Below are positions 7,792 through 16,542 of a stretch of 40,121 nt of DNA, piece after piece. This stretch comes from Deltaproteobacteria bacterium (GTDB lineage: Bacteria > Desulfobacterota > Binatia > UBA1149 > CAITLU01). The stretch's first letter is position 1, and each line of letters begins with the position of its first letter. Under the pieces are notes generated by a model. That model searched no databases and had not been told where the DNA came from. It worked only from the letters and a program-made list of their open reading frames with translations. The stretch lies in NCBI GenBank assembly GCA_016218925.1, contig JACRCR010000143.1:1-40121 (forward strand), given 5' to 3'. Both the position numbers and the translations under genes were made by a program.

Positions 7792-10700
7792 GTGTTTCAC
7801 AATCTGCGCGAGTTCAAGACGGTCATGGGGGCCGCCGCGGTAGTCCTCGGGCTGGCGGCGGCGCCGGCTTCGGCGTTCGTTACGTTCGAGTCTGGGCAGG
7901 TGCGCCCGCTGGCCAAGTCCGCGGACGGCACCCGGCTGTTCGTCTGCAACACGCCGGATAACAGGCTGGAAATCTTCGACATCAGTGCTGGTGGTCACGT
8001 GCATCTGGGTTCGGTTCCGGTCGGGCTGGAGCCGGTGGCGGTAGCGGTCCGCACCAGCACCGAGGTCTGGGTGGTCAACCATCTTTCCGACAGTGTAAGT
8101 ATCGTCGACGTCAGCGACGTTTCCCAGGCCCACGTCACCCGTACCCTGCTGGTCGGTGACGAACCGCGCGACATAGTCTTCGGCGGGTCCGGGTTCGATC
8201 ACGCCTTCATCACTACCGCCCGCCGTGGCCAGAACAACCCTGTTGATCCTCAACTCACGACCGAGGGTGTCGGCCGCGCCGACGTGTGGGTGTTCGACGC
8301 GGGCAATCTCGGCACTTCTCTGGGGGGTGACGAGGAGACCATAGTGACGCTGTTCGGCGACACGCCGAGGCCGCTGGCGGTGAGCGCCGACGGCTCGCGG
8401 GTTTATGCCGGCGTTTTCCATTCGGGTAACCAGACGACCACGCTCAGCGAAGGCGCGGTTCCCAACGGAGGCGAGGGCGCCGGTGGCATGCCCTCGCCGA
8501 ACACCAACCACTCGGGCGTTGCGGCGCCGGAGACCGGCCTGATCGTCAAGTTCAACGGTTCGCAGTGGGTAGACGAACTCGATCGCGACTGGTCCGGCTC
8601 GGTGCGCTTCAGTCTTCCCGACTACGACGTCTTCGCGATCGACGCCAACGCCGTGCCTCCGGTGCAGGTGGCCGGCACGCCCGGACGTTTCCCGCACGTC
8701 GGGACGATTCTGTTCAACATGGCGATCAACCCATCCAACGGCAAGGTTTACGTTTCCAACCTCGAGTCTCTCAACCAGGTTCGTTTCGAGGGGCCCGGCA
8801 CCTTCGCCAGTACGACAGTACGGGGCCACATAGCCGAGAGCCGCATCAGCATCATCGATCCGGTGAGCGAGGCCGTGACCACGCGTCACCTGAACAAGCA
8901 CATCGACTACGACCAGTGCTGCGAGGCGCTCCCCAATGCGACCAACGACAAGAGCCTGGCCTTTCCGCTCGAGATGGCTTTCTCGACCGATGGCTCGCTG
9001 CTGTTCGTCAGTGCGTTCGGTTCGAGCAAGGTAGGTGTGTTCGCGACCAGCGAACTCGAGAGCGACACGTTCACGCCGAACGTCGCCGACCAGATCGAAC
9101 TCTCTGGCGGAGGCCCCACCGGTGTGGTGCTCGACGAAGCCGGCAGTCGCCTGTTCGTGCTGACGCGTTTCGACAACTCGATCTCGGAGGTGAGCACCGC
9201 AACGGGACTCGAAACGGCGCATCTGCCGCTGCACAACCCCGAGCCTGCCAGCGTTGTGGAGGGGCGTCCGTTCCTCTACGACGCGCGCCTGACTTCGAGT
9301 CACGGCGATCAGGCCTGCGCCTCATGCCACATCTTCGCGGACTTCGACTCGCTGGGATGGGACCTGGGCAACCCAGACGGCGACGTCGCGAACAACGCCA
9401 ATCCGTTCACGGTCGGGCCCTTCATCGATCCCGACTTTCATCCGATGAAGGGACCCATGACCACCCAGAGCCTGCGCGGCATGGACAACCACGGCCCGAT
9501 GCACTGGCGCGGAGATCGCACCGATTCCGCCTCCACGACGAGTTCGCAGCCCGACCGTGGCGCATACAACGAGCAGGCGGCGTTCAAGGCGTTCAACCCC
9601 GCGTTCGAAGGCCTGGTCGGAAGAGCCGATGTGCTCACCGATGAGCAGATGCAGAAGTATACGGACTTCGTTCTGCAGGTGATGTACCCGCCCAATCCAA
9701 ATCGCCAGCTCGACGACTCGCTGACCGCAGATCAGGCCAACGCGCACGACATCTACTTCAATCGCATCACCGACACTCTGCAGACCTGTAACGGCTGCCA
9801 CGTCCTGGATCGTGACGGCAGCGCGGCGTCGAGCGTGGCGAGGCCTGGCTTCTTCGGCAGCGACGGACACTCGTCGTTCGAGAACGAAACGCAGACGATG
9901 AAGATCGCCCACCTGCGCAACGTGTACCAGAAGGTCGGCATGTTCGGGATGGCGGCCACGGGGTTCCTCAACCCCGGCGACAACGGCGACAAGGGCGAGC
10001 AGGTCCGCGGCTTCGGCGTCCTGCACGACGGCAGCATCGATACCGTGTTCCGCTTCTTCCAGGCTGTCGTGTTCAACCCCCAGGGCGCAAACGGCTTCCA
10101 GAGCGATCTGGAGCGCCGCCAGATGGAATCGCTGGTCCTGGCCTTCGACACCAACTTCTTCCCGATCGTCGGCCAGCAGGCCTCGCGCGACGCCTCCAGC
10201 GGCTCGGATGTGGAAGACCGTATCGATCTGCTGCTGGCGCGCGCCGAGGTCGGCGACTGCGATGTGGTCGTCAAGGGCGTGGTGGGCAGCGAGGAACGCG
10301 GCTACCTGTACGCCGGCGGTGGTCAGTTCAGCACCGATCGAGTTGCCGACGGGACCATCGCCGATGCGACGCTGCGCGCTCTGGCCAATGCCGCCGGTCA
10401 GGAGTTGACCTTCACTGCGGTGCCACCGGGCGAAGGAACACGGATCGGGATCGACCGCGATCTGGACGGGTTCCGAGACAATGACGAACTCGACAACGGC
10501 GGCGACCCGGCCAGTGAGCTGAGCCTGCCGTGCGTGAACACGACGCCGGCGTTGGTTTTCAACAAGGCGGCGCTGATCGACCGCCGCGGACGTCTGGCAC
10601 TAAAAGCCATCGTGACGCTCGCCGGCTACGCTGGCGAGACGGTCGCACTCGCGGCCGTTGACGGCGGAGGGACCATCATCGATACCGGAGCCCTGGGCAG

Positions 10701-10935
10701 CGATTTCGTCGTCAACTCGAGCGGCAGCACCCACAAGTTCAAGGCCGTCAAAGGAACGACCGGCATCGTCAAAGCGGTCGTCAAGGCTTTGAGCACTGCG
10801 GGGCAGTACAAGCTCACGGTGACGGTGAAGAACGGCTGGACGCCGCCGCTGGCCGACGAGGCGGCGGCTGCTACCGCAGTGACACTGAACGTGGGCGGCG
10901 AGTGTTTCCAGGGCCCGGCGACCAGCGTCAAGTAA
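7792..10935 (+). CDS. Secreted YVTN beta-propeller / di-haem cytochrome c
   Basis: The product is 1047 residues with an N-terminal signal peptide (cleavage probably after ASA near residue 28). The GTG start is set by GGGAGG at 7781-7786. Residues 30-500 form propeller-type repeats (KSADGTRLFVCNTPDNRLEI, TEVWVVNHLSDSVSIVDV). Two haem c motifs follow: CASCH at 509-513 and CNGCH at 666-670. The MTTQSLRGM...HWRGDR segment between them is typical of MauG/cytochrome c peroxidase-related proteins. A final module (about 917-1047) resembles the C-terminus of the 1000-residue protein at 26.1 kb. It probably acts in redox chemistry outside the cytoplasm. A peroxidase or oxidase role is inference, because the axial ligands and calcium site cannot be judged by eye. 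A hairpin follows the stop. Confidence 0.85.
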   Translation: MFHNLREFKTVMGAAAVVLGLAAAPASAFVTFESGQVRPLAKSADGTRLFVCNTPDNRLEIFDISAGGHVHLGSVPVGLEPVAVAVRTSTEVWVVNHLSDSVSIVDVSDVSQAHVTRTLLVGDEPRDIVFGGSGFDHAFITTARRGQNNPVDPQLTTEGVGRADVWVFDAGNLGTSLGGDEETIVTLFGDTPRPLAVSADGSRVYAGVFHSGNQTTTLSEGAVPNGGEGAGGMPSPNTNHSGVAAPETGLIVKFNGSQWVDELDRDWSGSVRFSLPDYDVFAIDANAVPPVQVAGTPGRFPHVGTILFNMAINPSNGKVYVSNLESLNQVRFEGPGTFASTTVRGHIAESRISIIDPVSEAVTTRHLNKHIDYDQCCEALPNATNDKSLAFPLEMAFSTDGSLLFVSAFGSSKVGVFATSELESDTFTPNVADQIELSGGGPTGVVLDEAGSRLFVLTRFDNSISEVSTATGLETAHLPLHNPEPASVVEGRPFLYDARLTSSHGDQACASCHIFADFDSLGWDLGNPDGDVANNANPFTVGPFIDPDFHPMKGPMTTQSLRGMDNHGPMHWRGDRTDSASTTSSQPDRGAYNEQAAFKAFNPAFEGLVGRADVLTDEQMQKYTDFVLQVMYPPNPNRQLDDSLTADQANAHDIYFNRITDTLQTCNGCHVLDRDGSAASSVARPGFFGSDGHSSFENETQTMKIAHLRNVYQKVGMFGMAATGFLNPGDNGDKGEQVRGFGVLHDGSIDTVFRFFQAVVFNPQGANGFQSDLERRQMESLVLAFDTNFFPIVGQQASRDASSGSDVEDRIDLLLARAEVGDCDVVVKGVVGSEERGYLYAGGGQFSTDRVADGTIADATLRALANAAGQELTFTAVPPGEGTRIGIDRDLDGFRDNDELDNGGDPASELSLPCVNTTPALVFNKAALIDRRGRLALKAIVTLAGYAGETVALAAVDGGGTIIDTGALGSDFVVNSSGSTHKFKAVKGTTGIVKAVVKALSTAGQYKLTVTVKNGWTPPLADEAAAATAVTLNVGGECFQGPATSVK

Positions 10936-10967
10936 CGGCTGCATCTTGATCGTGCGGCGCGGCGCGA

Positions 10968-10999
10968 AGAGCGGGCGCGCGGCGAGTCGCGCCCGCTCT
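10968..10999 (+). terminator. Hairpin after the cytochrome gene
   Basis: Perfect 12-base-pair inverted repeat (AGAGCGGGCGCG and its complement) with an 8-base loop, 32 bases after the stop codon. There is no immediate T-run; a TTTTT lies about 20 bases further on. It probably acts as a transcription terminator. Confidence 0.6.
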
Positions 11000-11187
11000 C
11001 CAGCGCTGCTATGGTGCCTTTTTGCGCCTCATCCTGGGCATGAAGATGGGGTGTAGCAGGCACGGTGACACGAGTGGCCGGGTGGCTTGCTCGCGGCCGG
11101 CAGGTCCGCGGCAAAGCCTGGCGGGTTATTGGGTCGCTGCGCGAGCCCGCTGCGCGGGTCTTGGCGGGTCGATCAAGGAAACGAGTG

Positions 11188-11808
11188 ATGCGCAGGTGGA
11201 GACGCTGGCTTCGGGCAGCGCTGCTGGTGTGGCAGGAAGAAGGGCTGATGGGAGTGGCGCGCTACACGGCGCGTCGCGCTTACCTGCATCAGGGTTTTTT
11301 GCTCTACCAGCGGGACCTTTCGGCCCACGAAGCGGTCCCTCTTCCTCCTGCCCTTACGCTGGTGCGTCTGGCTACGCCGGCCGAGCGTAACGCGCTTCTG
11401 CACGCGCGTGAAGACTTCGCGGCGGCGAGCTACTGGGAAGTGATCCAGCCCGACGCCGAGTGTTACGTCGGCCTGGACGGCTACCGCATCGTTTCGGTTC
11501 ACTGGCTGTCATCCAACGAAGAGTCCAACCGCCTGGTGGAACTGGGGCCCGAGGATTTCGTGATCGGCCCGTGCGTTACCGCCTCCACGCATCGCGGGCG
11601 CGGAGTCTATCCGGCGATGATCCGCGCGCTGTGCGCCGATCGCTACCGCAAGGGGCAGCGTCGCGCCTACATGGTGGTCAGCGTTCACAACGCGGCGTCG
11701 ATTCGCGGGATCGAAAAGGCGGGGTTCCACTGCATCGGGCGCGCCGATCTCCGGCGCGTCGCCGGCCTCCAGCGAGTCGTCAGGCAGCCGATTACCGCAG
11801 CGCCCTGA
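11188..11808 (+). CDS. GNAT-family N-acetyltransferase
   Basis: The product is 206 residues from the ATG at 11188, which is preceded by AAGGA at an 8-base spacing. Upstream in-frame GTG codons (from 11065) would add an Arg-rich tail without family resemblance. The acetyl-CoA binding region is visible as VIGPCVTASTHRGRGVYPAM (motif A with RGRG), followed by VHNAASIRGIEKAGF, the usual asparagine-containing alpha4 turn. An N-terminal basic, Trp-rich stretch of about 25 residues precedes the fold. The substrate is unknown; FemAB-like or surface-polysaccharide acetylation would be speculative. It is convergent with the TetR gene, with only seven bases between stops. Confidence 0.85.
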   Translation: MRRWRRWLRAALLVWQEEGLMGVARYTARRAYLHQGFLLYQRDLSAHEAVPLPPALTLVRLATPAERNALLHAREDFAAASYWEVIQPDAECYVGLDGYRIVSVHWLSSNEESNRLVELGPEDFVIGPCVTASTHRGRGVYPAMIRALCADRYRKGQRRAYMVVSVHNAASIRGIEKAGFHCIGRADLRRVAGLQRVVRQPITAAP

Positions 11809-11815
11809 GGCTCGT

Positions 11816-12421
11816 TCAGAGCATTTCCAGCATGCGCCAGGCGGTCTCGCCGGCCTGCTCGATGGTTCTTGCGGTCAGTTCGAAGCGTCCTTGCTCCGAT
11901 TCCTTGATCATTCCGACGAAGGCGCCGAAGACCAGCGCGATCAGCACGCCAGGCGACCCGGCGCGTATCGTTCCGGCGCGCTGCCCCTCGCGTACGAAGC
12001 GCTCGGCGGCTTCGAACAGCTCGGTGCTGACCGCGCGGCTCTTGCTATCGAGGTAGTCGTCGTGGTGCTGCATCTCGAGGAACCGCATCATTTGCGGCTG
12101 TTCGACTGCGAAACGCGACAGGCCTCGCCACAGCAGGCGGAACTGCTCGCGCGCATCGGTCGAGCCGGCCAACGCCTCGCGTAGCGCCTCGCGCATGGTC
12201 CCCTTGCACTGGCGGAAGAGCACGTTGGCGAGTTCTTCCTTTCCAGCGAAGTAGCGGTAGACGGTGCCGGCGCCGACCTGGGCGCGGCATGCGATATCGG
12301 GAACAGGGGTGGCTCCAAAAGTGCGCTCCGCGAAGAGCTCGAGCGCGGCGCGCAAGACGGCGTCGCGCTTGGAGGACGAGACCGGCGGTCGCAGCGCTTG
12401 CCCTTGTGCGCCGCTTCTCAC
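11816..12421 (-). CDS. TetR-family transcriptional repressor
   Basis: This 201-residue regulator has an N-terminal helix-turn-helix (KRDAVLRAALELFAERTF, then ATPVPDIACRAQVGAGTVYR) and a helical ligand-binding domain. The recognition helix pattern GAGTVYRYFAGKEEL is classic for TetR. The GTG at 12421 is chosen because an ATG/GTG further upstream would read through the perfect palindrome at 12423-12446, which looks like its operator and promoter. There is no Shine-Dalgarno sequence, and the predicted transcript would begin at or next to the GTG, so the mRNA may be leaderless. The regulator most likely represses itself. Whether it also controls the flanking degP-like or acetyltransferase genes is unknown, and the ligand is unknown. 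Confidence 0.9.
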   Translation of the reverse strand: MRSGAQGQALRPPVSSSKRDAVLRAALELFAERTFGATPVPDIACRAQVGAGTVYRYFAGKEELANVLFRQCKGTMREALREALAGSTDAREQFRLLWRGLSRFAVEQPQMMRFLEMQHHDDYLDSKSRAVSTELFEAAERFVREGQRAGTIRAGSPGVLIALVFGAFVGMIKESEQGRFELTARTIEQAGETAWRMLEML

Positions 12422-12422
12422 C

Positions 12423-12456
12423 GGCGCGGAATATTCATTCCGCGCCCTGGAGTCAA
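12423..12456 (-). promoter_or_regulatory. TetR promoter with overlapping operator palindrome
   Basis: On the minus strand, TTGACT (12456-12451) and TATTCC (12433-12428) are spaced by 17 bases. A perfect 24-base inverted repeat (12423-12446, 10-base arms GGCGCGGAAT, 4-base centre) covers the -10 region and half of the spacer. This is the position where a TetR repressor would block RNA polymerase, and it lies two bases upstream of the repressor GTG. The sequence features are direct; binding by this repressor is inferred. Confidence 0.72.
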
Positions 12457-12538
12457 GCCGGTCAGGCGCGGCTGCGTCAGGCCGGGCCGAACGCGGATGC
12501 GTCGCGCGCGCCGGCGCCGCGTGACTCACCGAAGCAGG

Positions 12539-14074
12539 CTACGGCTTGACCAGCAGGAATGCGGTTCCACCCCGGCGGGCGAGCAGCAACAGCGCCGACT
12601 CGTCATCTGCGACTTTGGCGGCCAGGCTCCGGAAGTCATCCGCGTTTCGTACCTGTTTTCGGTTGATCTCGAGGATGACGTCGCCGGGCGTGACTCCCGT
12701 CCTGGCGGCGGCGGCGTTGCGCTGGATGCCAGTGACGAGCGCGCCCCTGGCCACTGCTGCTGGGACCTCGAAGCGTTCGCGCGTATCGGCTGTGAGGTTG
12801 TCGACGGTGAGGCCCGACAGCGGTCCTTCGGCGTTGCGGCTTTCTTGCTGCGGTTCGTCGTCCTTGCCCCGTGGCAGCTCGCCGAGTCCGACACGGAAGG
12901 TCTTCTCCTTCTTGTCGCGGATCACGTCCACTTTGACCTTGGTTCCGATCTGGTGGCCGGCGACGATGTTGCGCAGCTGGCCGGTCGATTCGATCGCCTT
13001 GCCGTCGATCGCGGTAATCACGTCACCGCGTTCGATGCCGGCTTCGGCGGCGGGGCCGTTCGCCGTGACGTCGGCGACCAATACCCCGCGGCCTTGATCG
13101 ACTCCCAGAGCCTCGGCGAGGTCTCTGTCAATCGGCTGGATGGCGACCCCGAGCCAACCACGCTGGACTTTGCCGGTCGCGACCAGGCTGTTCATGATCT
13201 CGCGGGCCATGTTGGAAGGGATCGCGAACCCGACTCCCTGGTAGCCGCCGCTGCGGCTGACGATCGCGGTGTTTATGCCGACCAGCTCACCACGAATGTT
13301 CAGTAGCGCACCGCCGGAATTGCCGGGGTTGATGGCCGCGTCGGTTTGAATGAAATCTTCATAGTCGGCGATGCCGACATTGGCGCGGCCGGTGGCCGAA
13401 ACGATGCCCATCGTTACCGTCTGACCGACGCCGAAAGGGTTGCCGATAGCAAGCACGGTATCCGCCAGGCGGAGCTGATCGGAGTCGCCGAACGGCAGCA
13501 CATGGAGATTCGCCAGATCTCCCTTCAGGCGCACGACGGCTATGTCGCTCTTGGGGTCGCGGCCGACTATCTCGGCGTCGAACTCGCGCCTGTCGGCCAG
13601 CGTCACGCGGATCTCGTCGGCTTGCTCGACGACATGGTTGTTGGTCAGGACCATGCCATCGGCGGAGGCGATCACTCCCGATCCGAGGCTCTGGGTGCGT
13701 CTCTCTTGCGGTAGCGAAAAGCCTGGCGGCAGTCCGAAGAACTGCCGGAACAGTGGGTTGTCCATCGACGGAGATTCGTCGAGGTGTTCGGGAACTTTGG
13801 ATATCTTGGTGGACGAGATGTTCACCACCGCGGCGGTGGCGCGCTCGGCGACATCGGCCAGGTCGACCGCCGGGTAGTGGGCCTCAGCGGCTGCCGGTGT
13901 CAGTAACTCGGAGACGCGCTCTACGGCGCATCTCAGCGCTGAGGAGGCCGGACGGCACGCTGGCGAGTGAAGTTGCTCGGGTGTCGAAACGACTGAACCC
14001 GTAAGAATCGCGCCGGCCACGGCGCCTGACAAAGCAACGGTACAAAGGCGGGTCCAGCCGAATCCTGGCTGCAT
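12539..14074 (-). CDS. degP: DegP/HtrA (Do-like) periplasmic serine protease
   Basis: This 511-residue trypsin-like protease has two PDZ domains and acts on misfolded envelope proteins. An N-terminal signal or anchor segment (about residues 10-30) directs export. The catalytic triad is complete: His147 in TNNHVVE, Asp177 in SDIAVVRL and Ser253 in GNSGGAL. PDZ1 begins around RGWLGVAIQP and PDZ2 around GLTVDNLTADTRERF. An FGLPPGF loop precedes the protease core, as in the LA loop of DegP/DegQ. The ATG has GAGGAGA seven bases upstream. The gene lies upstream of the TetR gene on the same strand with 117 bases between. It is a plausible quality-control factor for the many disulfide-rich exported proteins encoded nearby, though this link is inference. 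Confidence 0.95.
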   Translation of the reverse strand: MQPGFGWTRLCTVALSGAVAGAILTGSVVSTPEQLHSPACRPASSALRCAVERVSELLTPAAAEAHYPAVDLADVAERATAAVVNISSTKISKVPEHLDESPSMDNPLFRQFFGLPPGFSLPQERRTQSLGSGVIASADGMVLTNNHVVEQADEIRVTLADRREFDAEIVGRDPKSDIAVVRLKGDLANLHVLPFGDSDQLRLADTVLAIGNPFGVGQTVTMGIVSATGRANVGIADYEDFIQTDAAINPGNSGGALLNIRGELVGINTAIVSRSGGYQGVGFAIPSNMAREIMNSLVATGKVQRGWLGVAIQPIDRDLAEALGVDQGRGVLVADVTANGPAAEAGIERGDVITAIDGKAIESTGQLRNIVAGHQIGTKVKVDVIRDKKEKTFRVGLGELPRGKDDEPQQESRNAEGPLSGLTVDNLTADTRERFEVPAAVARGALVTGIQRNAAAARTGVTPGDVILEINRKQVRNADDFRSLAAKVADDESALLLLARRGGTAFLLVKP

Positions 14075-14448
14075 GCTCGGTCTCCTCGTCTACGGTTTGG
14101 TAAGGCCCACGGCCAAGCGAAAATATCCTCGACAAGCAGCCCGTACGACGCAAAGACCGCGGCGGCTATTCACAGGCCCGGGCGTCGTGCTATCTCGCTC
14201 GAAAGCTCGACACGAGCGTCGTCGCACTCCCGCGTGGATCGGGCGCCGTGGTGCGCGTCGGCCGCAAGAGGTTGCGGGGACTCTAGCAATCTACCTGCGG
14301 TTGTTTTTGTAACTCTTCGTAGTTGCGACCGTTTTTTGTCGTGGTTGGCGTTGCTCGAGCGCAGGTGGGTCGGTACAATGGTCGTCACCTCTGGGGTGGG
14401 TTGCAGGGGAATCACCCGGGACGCGGGAACACAGCGGGAGAACGCGAT
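14075..14448. other. Divergent intergenic region between degP-like gene and a small membrane protein
   Basis: This 374-base gap has no convincing reading frame. It contains the promoter for the small membrane protein at 14351-14379. T-rich stretches near 14300-14340 contrast with the surrounding GC-rich sequence. I could not place a good promoter for the protease on the minus strand. Confidence 0.6.
14351..14379 (+). promoter_or_regulatory. Candidate promoter of the 61-residue membrane protein
   Basis: TTGCTC (14351-14356) and TACAAT (14374-14379) are separated by exactly 17 bases. The -10 hexamer matches consensus at five of six positions. The predicted leader is about 60 bases and ends in a GGAG ribosome-binding site. 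Confidence 0.55.
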
Positions 14449-14634
14449 ATGTCCGAGAACGACGTGCAGCTTACGGGCAGTGGCAATACGATGGCGGTGA
14501 TCGCACTGGTCGCCGCGATTTTGTCCCTTGCCCTCAACTTCTGGAACATCGACCGCACCAATGGGCTCCAGGCGTCGATTGCGGTCGACAAGATCAACGC
14601 GGCAGCGGCGGCCAAGAAAGCAGCCGGATCCTGA
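14449..14634 (+). CDS. Small single-span membrane protein (61 residues)
   Basis: The product starts at the ATG at 14449, with GGAG at 14437-14440. It has a polar N-terminus (MSENDVQLTGSGNT), one hydrophobic helix (about residues 15-33, MAVIALVAAILSLALNFW) and a helical Ala/Lys-rich tail ending AAAAKKAAGS. Its own promoter-like sequence upstream and a hairpin downstream argue that it is a genuine monocistronic gene. I recognise no family. Possible roles include a small regulator or a partner of a larger membrane complex, but nothing in the sequence decides this. Confidence 0.65.
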   Translation: MSENDVQLTGSGNTMAVIALVAAILSLALNFWNIDRTNGLQASIAVDKINAAAAAKKAAGS

Positions 14635-14648
14635 ATTCAGTCTCGAAG

Positions 14649-14690
14649 TGTCGGTACGGTCCGTTGCGCGTGAGCGGCTCCGTACCGACA
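14649..14690 (+). terminator. Terminator hairpin after the small membrane protein
   Basis: Perfect 11-base arms (TGTCGGTACGG and its complement) with a 20-base loop, followed by the pyrimidine-rich TATCCTTTCC. It starts 15 bases after the stop codon. Confidence 0.65.
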
Positions 14691-14895
14691 TATCCTTTCC
14701 TCCTCTTTCCCATCCTCGTTCGATGATTGCTGCGCGAGCGCAGCGCGCGCGCAGCTGCCGGTGCTTTTGCACTGCGGGGCGGTTTGCACCATCGTCCGCG
14801 CGCGCGGCTTTCGATTGGGCTTCTCAGGCGCGTTCGCGCCGGACAACGGCTCGATCCCATCGGGAACCGCGACTTCCTTTTCGGCGAGGGCTTTC

Positions 14896-16404
14896 ATGAA
14901 CGACGAGACGAGCGTGGTGCTCATCGGTGTCGGCCAGGCCGTGCAGCACGACATCGATCCTAGCCGGGCACGCGGGCCGGTTGATCTGATGATGGACGCG
15001 GCGAGGTCCGCGGGGCTGGACAGCGGTCTCGGGCCCGCAGTCTTGGCCAAACTCGATACCGTCGCGATAGTCGATATCTTCGCTTGGCAGCCCGGAAACG
15101 CGGCGCGCCTTCTGGCGGATGCGGTCGGGGCCCGGCCGAGGCGCGAGATCGTTTCGACGCTCGGGGGGAACACGCCCCAAGCCTGCATCAATTATCTTGC
15201 GCGTGAGATCGGCGCCGGCCGCTGCGGGTTTGCGCTGATGGGCGGAGCCAACGTGGTCGGGAGCATGATGAAGGCCCGGGCGGCCGGCGTACGCCTGGCG
15301 TGGCCCAGCGGGGGCGAGGGCAGTGCCGAGCGGTTCGGCGACGACAAGCAGGGCAGCAGCGACTACGAAAACACACACGCGCTGTACCTTCCCGCTCACA
15401 TATACCCGCTCTTCGAGAACGCGCTGCGGGCGCGACGTGGCTTGTCTCCGCAGGCCCACAATATGCGTATCGGCGCGATGTTCGAGGAGTTCACGAAGGT
15501 CGCGTCGAGGAATCCCTACGCGTGGTTCCCGGTTGAGCGAAGCGCGCAGGAGATCGCCACCGCCAGTGACTCCAATCGCTTCGTGGCGTTTCCGTACACC
15601 AAGTACATGAACGCGGTAATGGCGGTCGATCAGGCGGCGGTAGTGCTGCTGACGAGCGTGGCCGAGGCCAGGCGACTCGGCGTTCCCGAAGAGCGTTGGG
15701 TCTACTTCTGGGGTGGCGGCGAGGCGAGCGAGAACCCGTGGTACGTGAGCGAGCGTCCACGTCTCGACCGTTGCCCGGCGATGCGTTTTGCCTGCACGCA
15801 GGCGCTGGCGAGGGCCGGTATCACGGTCGAAGCCGTGGATCTCTTCGACTTCTACAGTTGCTTCCCGGTCGCGGTGGAACTCGGCTGCGAAGGGCTGGGG
15901 CTCGCGGAGGACGATCCGCGCGGCCTGACCGTGACCGGCGGGCTGCCCTACTTCGGAGGACCCGGCAACAACTACACGACCCACGCCATCGCCGCGATGG
16001 CCGAGCGTCTGAGGCTGCGACCGGGTGCCAAGGGGCTGGTGACCGCCAACGGCTGGTATCTGACCAAGCACGCGGCAGGGGTCTACGCCAGCGCGCCCAA
16101 GCCGTCGCCGTCGGTGACTATTGCCGATCCACCGCCGGCGGAGGCGAGTCATTGCGAGGGACCGGTCAGACTGGTCCGCGAGCCGCAGGGCGCCGCCGTC
16201 ATCGAAAGCTACACGGTTGTCTACGCGCGCGAGGGGCACCCCGAGACCGGCATCGTCGTCGGCCGCCTCGAGTCGGGGGAACGTTTCCTCGCGCACACTC
16301 CACAGGAACCCGCGATTCTGGAAGAGATGGTGACGAACGAGGCGGTGGGACGGCGCGGCAGCGTACGTGCGTCGTCGCCGGTGAATCTCTTCACGCCCGA
16401 GTAG
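14896..16404 (+). CDS. Thiolase-like acetyl-CoA acetyltransferase
   Basis: The product is 502 residues from the ATG at 14896, with GAGGG five bases upstream. It is a thiolase-fold protein of the acetyl-CoA acetyltransferase type common in sterol- and fatty-acid-degrading bacteria. The N-terminal half contains STLGGNTPQACINYL and CGFALMGGANV; the C-terminal half contains DLFDFYSCFPVAVEL and GGLPYFGGPGNNYTTHAIA, the glycine-rich and histidine regions of the family. The last 100 residues (SYTVVYAREGHPETGIVVG) look like the extra OB-like C-terminal domain of type-1 thiolase-like proteins. It likely acts in acyl-CoA metabolism alongside enzymes such as the CoA racemase at 31-32 kb. The substrate cannot be read from the sequence. 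Confidence 0.87.
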   Translation: MNDETSVVLIGVGQAVQHDIDPSRARGPVDLMMDAARSAGLDSGLGPAVLAKLDTVAIVDIFAWQPGNAARLLADAVGARPRREIVSTLGGNTPQACINYLAREIGAGRCGFALMGGANVVGSMMKARAAGVRLAWPSGGEGSAERFGDDKQGSSDYENTHALYLPAHIYPLFENALRARRGLSPQAHNMRIGAMFEEFTKVASRNPYAWFPVERSAQEIATASDSNRFVAFPYTKYMNAVMAVDQAAVVLLTSVAEARRLGVPEERWVYFWGGGEASENPWYVSERPRLDRCPAMRFACTQALARAGITVEAVDLFDFYSCFPVAVELGCEGLGLAEDDPRGLTVTGGLPYFGGPGNNYTTHAIAAMAERLRLRPGAKGLVTANGWYLTKHAAGVYASAPKPSPSVTIADPPPAEASHCEGPVRLVREPQGAAVIESYTVVYAREGHPETGIVVGRLESGERFLAHTPQEPAILEEMVTNEAVGRRGSVRASSPVNLFTPE

Positions 16405-16451
16405 CCAATCCGGCGGGCGGGTGGCCTGCGCCGCGGCGCGCGGTCTTCGTT

Positions 16452-16518
16452 GAACCCGCAGAACCGGGTTCGTTTCGAATCGTTACTTTGACTTGTCGTC
16501 AGAGCGCGGCTTGGATAC
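16452..16518 (+). promoter_or_regulatory. Weak hairpin plus candidate lysA promoter
   Basis: A 7-base-pair GAACCCG/CGGGTTC hairpin (16452-16471) follows the thiolase gene. TTGACT (16488-16493) then precedes a poor -10-like TTGGATAC near 16511-16518. Both calls are tentative. They would separate lysA transcription from the upstream gene. Confidence 0.35.
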
Positions 16519-16542
16519 GCGCCCCGTGGGAGTTTGTGCGCA

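Noticed and set aside
7627-9303. Long minus-strand open frame opposite the cytochrome gene
   Set aside because: It is antisense to the propeller region and spans the promoter, with no motif or start signal.
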